A stretch of 64,000 bases of DNA from Phallusia mammillata. Lineage: Eukaryota > Chordata > Ascidiacea > Phlebobranchia > Ascidiidae. Both the position numbers and the translations under genes were made by a program. Below, piece by piece: positions 61,701 through 64,000 of this stretch (position 1 is the stretch's first letter; every line of letters starts with the position of its first letter). A model generated the notes under the pieces. That model was not told where the DNA came from and ran no database searches. It saw only the letters and a list, made by a program, of their open reading frames with translations. The stretch is from positions 8,126 to 72,125 of the forward strand of contig QLIY01000112.1 of assembly GCA_003260075.1 (NCBI GenBank). Direction: 5' to 3'.

Positions 61701-64000
61701 AGATCAAATTCAGATAAATGCAATGCATTCGTGCAACGGAAAGCGAGGAATTCCGGAAACTACTGATTGCTATCATCCTTTGGATCGTGGTTTTAGTTAC
61801 AGAGGCACCCAAGCGACAACGAAGAGTGGAAAAACCTGCCAAGCATGGAGTGCACAATCACCCTGGATCCATTCATAGTGAGAGAAGTGTTTGTATTCTT
61901 GACAAGTAACATGTCAAGTCAATTTTTGTTTGCATTGTCACTTCTTCAGTCATATCTATCTTGAAAAGTTAGTGAAACAACAAGTACACCGAAAACGCAA
62001 GCTTGTGATTTTTTTCTATCATTGTGATTCTCAGAGCCTTTTGTAAACACGCTGTTTGAACTTTAAAACAACTAAGGTGACGGCCAATAGTAGAGGAAAC
62101 ATACACAAGAATGCAGTTTTAGAATCTTTGTAAGGGGCAATTACTCTGGGTACCACAACCAGATTGGAATAATAAACTTCTGATATTTTAAGCAAACCTG
62201 AAGATGTAACTGGAGCTGGGTTGGAAAGCAACTATTGCCGAAACCCTGACGCTGACGCTGTTGGACCATGGTGCTTTACAACTGACGGAGCTGTAGTTTG
62301 GGAAGAATGTGACATTCCCACTTGTGCAAACGCAGGTACATAGTGCGTAGGTTGTTTGTTACTTGATACCTAGATACCTACACACCAAAATAAGTTTGAT
62401 AAATGGTTGAGAAAGAGGACTCTACACTCTCTATTAAAACATTTTTACGCAATCACAACGGTTTACAAACTCTGCGACCAGTTCGTTTTCTGTAATAGAT
62501 TTGTAGTCGTAGAGAGTAGCTTGTGGAAAGGCCGTAATACCTGCAGGTATGTTAAACAAAACACACAGAATAACTTCGGAAAGTTGTATCAAATCGCAAC
62601 GCGTAGTCCAAAAGGTCACTGATACAGTAATGGTTAAAATATTTGCTGTTGTATTTCAGTAAGGTCTAATAACGCACCTGCACATCAAAACGCCCAAAGA
62701 TGACTCTTATTTTAAACAAATATTTGTTTTAAGATATTTAAACATACGTTTTTGCACTTGAAAACACTGCTACGTTTCATGTTTCGGGAGGGAGACCTTT
62801 AAACTGTCATTTGAACATTTCTTTCTCGCAATACTTTTAAACTAACTTACATTTGGTTTGCAGTGCCTGCTCTGAGTTTAACGCGATCGGTTGAGGGAAC
62901 ATGGAACAATTGGGGAGAATATTCTGAATGCAACAAACCTTGCGGAAATGGAAAAAAATTACGAATTAGAACTTGCTCCACCGACATATGTCCAACTGGT
63001 CGCCCCTTCGAAATGACAAGCTGCAACAATGAAGACTGTTCTACTGGTCAGTTGATTCAAAAAGAAAAAGATTTAGTTTGTTCAGTTGTGGATAAGATTT
63101 TTACTACTTCCTTTTAAGAAGCCAGGACACATCTTCCATAATTACACGATACCTCTATACGTTTTAAAAATGAAACATATGATAAGTCTGTCACCCTTTA
63201 TTATTAAGTTACATCGAAATCAATAAAACGCAATAAAGTTACAAAAGCTAAATACGGTTTGTTAAGTTGTCGATAAAACAATTCGAGGGTGTTTAAAGAA
63301 ACCTAAACACACTACCATATTTGCATGGTACGTCTGTATTTTTGCAAATAAAAATAAAAATAGACAAAGTAAAAAGCTGCGGCTCTATTATTATTAATTT
63401 TGAATTAATAAGAAGCAAAGTAGTTTTAAGTTTTCTTGACTAACTGATGTTTTAGCTGTATGGGGACCGTTTGGGGCATGGTCGGGCTGTTTTTGCAAAA
63501 AAAGAAAAAAATATGCCATTCGCCAGTGCCTTGGAGGTGTAATCAACGAAGGTGCTTGCAAGGGGAAACCTTGGAAACTTTCATCATGTACTTGTTCAGG
63601 TAGGTTTTTGTGTAAGATACATTTGCGTTGTTTTTGTAAAACATGTCATTTATTTTAAAACTATTAGTTTTCTGTAACTAATAGTTTCTTGTTGGAAGCT
63701 TAACCGTGCATTGTTAGACTTCAATGCTTTCAATTTGGACTCGTACGTGATATATAAAAGAAACGAATCCTTTTAAATCCAAGTAATTGCTTTTTCAGGG
63801 TCTACAGGAACATGGAACGCCTGGGAAGAAGATTATTCTTCGTGCAACAAAAAGTGTGGAAACGGAAAAAAGCTTCGAGTCAAAACGTGTTCCACAAATA
63901 ATTGTCCAACGGGAAAACCTTACCAACTAACGAAGTGCACCAATGGAGCTTGTTCTTCTGGTAGGTAGCTCGTGCAATTTCAAGCATATTAACAAACGCT
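58767..64000 (+). CDS. Secreted astacin metalloprotease with kringle and TSP1 modules (3' end outside window)
   Basis: Exons 58767–58815, 59249–59362, 59861–59986, 60157–60323, 60621–60756, 61316–61445, 61653–61877, 62193–62335, 62864–63046, 63456–63599, 63799–63960, in phase; at least 526 aa. The signal peptide is [17 protein letters not shown] short Cys-rich segment follows (about 17–54). The astacin domain spans about 70–255, with zinc site [19 protein letters not shown] (His167, Glu168, His171, His177) and Met-turn SVMHY (222–226). A kringle with six cysteines (C280, C303, C331, C343, C355, C360) comes next. TSP1-like modules: 364–424 ([17 protein letters not shown]), 425–472 (divergent, [10 protein letters not shown]) and 473–526. 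No FxGD prodomain motif seen. Likely an extracellular matrix or secreted defence/developmental protease; substrate unknown. The first and third TSP1 modules are much alike, suggesting recent module duplication. Confidence 0.92.
60931..61025 (-). repeat. tRNA-Leu/Ser-like SINE remnant
   Basis: On the minus strand: box A-like CCGAATGGTCTGGCGCGC, a long arm with TTAAAAAACCTGATCG, and box B-like GGGTTCAAACC. Clearly related to 12330–12420. In an astacin-gene intron. Confidence 0.55.

Overview
The window looks like a gene-dense, AT-rich invertebrate chordate genome, most probably an ascidian tunicate of Ciona type. This is inferred from short introns, a vertebrate-like troponin C, a secreted astacin–kringle–thrombospondin protein, and many small DNA transposons in introns. 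It is eukaryotic nuclear DNA: almost every gene is split by GT–AG introns, so the proteins below were rebuilt exon by exon with phase checking.

Layout. 1–1018: broken Ty3/gypsy-type pol (minus strand), internally duplicated. 1128–4319: array of tRNA-Val(CAC/AAC) genes (plus) alternating with tRNA-Arg(UCU)-like genes (minus), mostly decayed. 4913–19579 (minus): CCDC81 orthologue, 17 exons found. 20683–34702 (plus): a copine, head-to-head with CCDC81 across about 1.1 kb. Its exons for the end of C2B and the start of the A domain are present twice. 37010–38779 (minus): troponin C, 163 aa. 41355–43346 (plus): a troponin C/calmodulin-like protein, 154 aa, with a degenerate N-lobe, head-to-head with troponin C. 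43347–51699: mostly repeats, plus two weak candidate exons. 51700–56184 (plus): a 195-aa protein with a VPS4-type MIT domain but no AAA+ ATPase, and a possible acylation site at its start. 58767–64000 (plus, runs off the edge): secreted astacin metalloprotease followed by a kringle and at least three thrombospondin type-1-like modules.

Overlaid on this are at least 15 hAT-type miniature elements with terminal repeats such as CAGTGGTTCTCAAC. Most have clear 8-bp target duplications. There are also a pogo-like element and tRNA-derived SINEs. Long poly-C/poly-G runs (10–95 nt) recur and mostly sit where a nearby sequence starts over. I read these as assembly or haplotype junctions rather than biology, and they limit confidence in the tRNA array, the copine duplication and one CCDC81 intron.

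The six genes do not form a pathway. The two EF-hand genes are probable paralogues, CCDC81 is a centrosome/cilium-linked family, copine is a Ca2+-dependent membrane-binding protein, and the MIT protein probably touches the ESCRT-III system.
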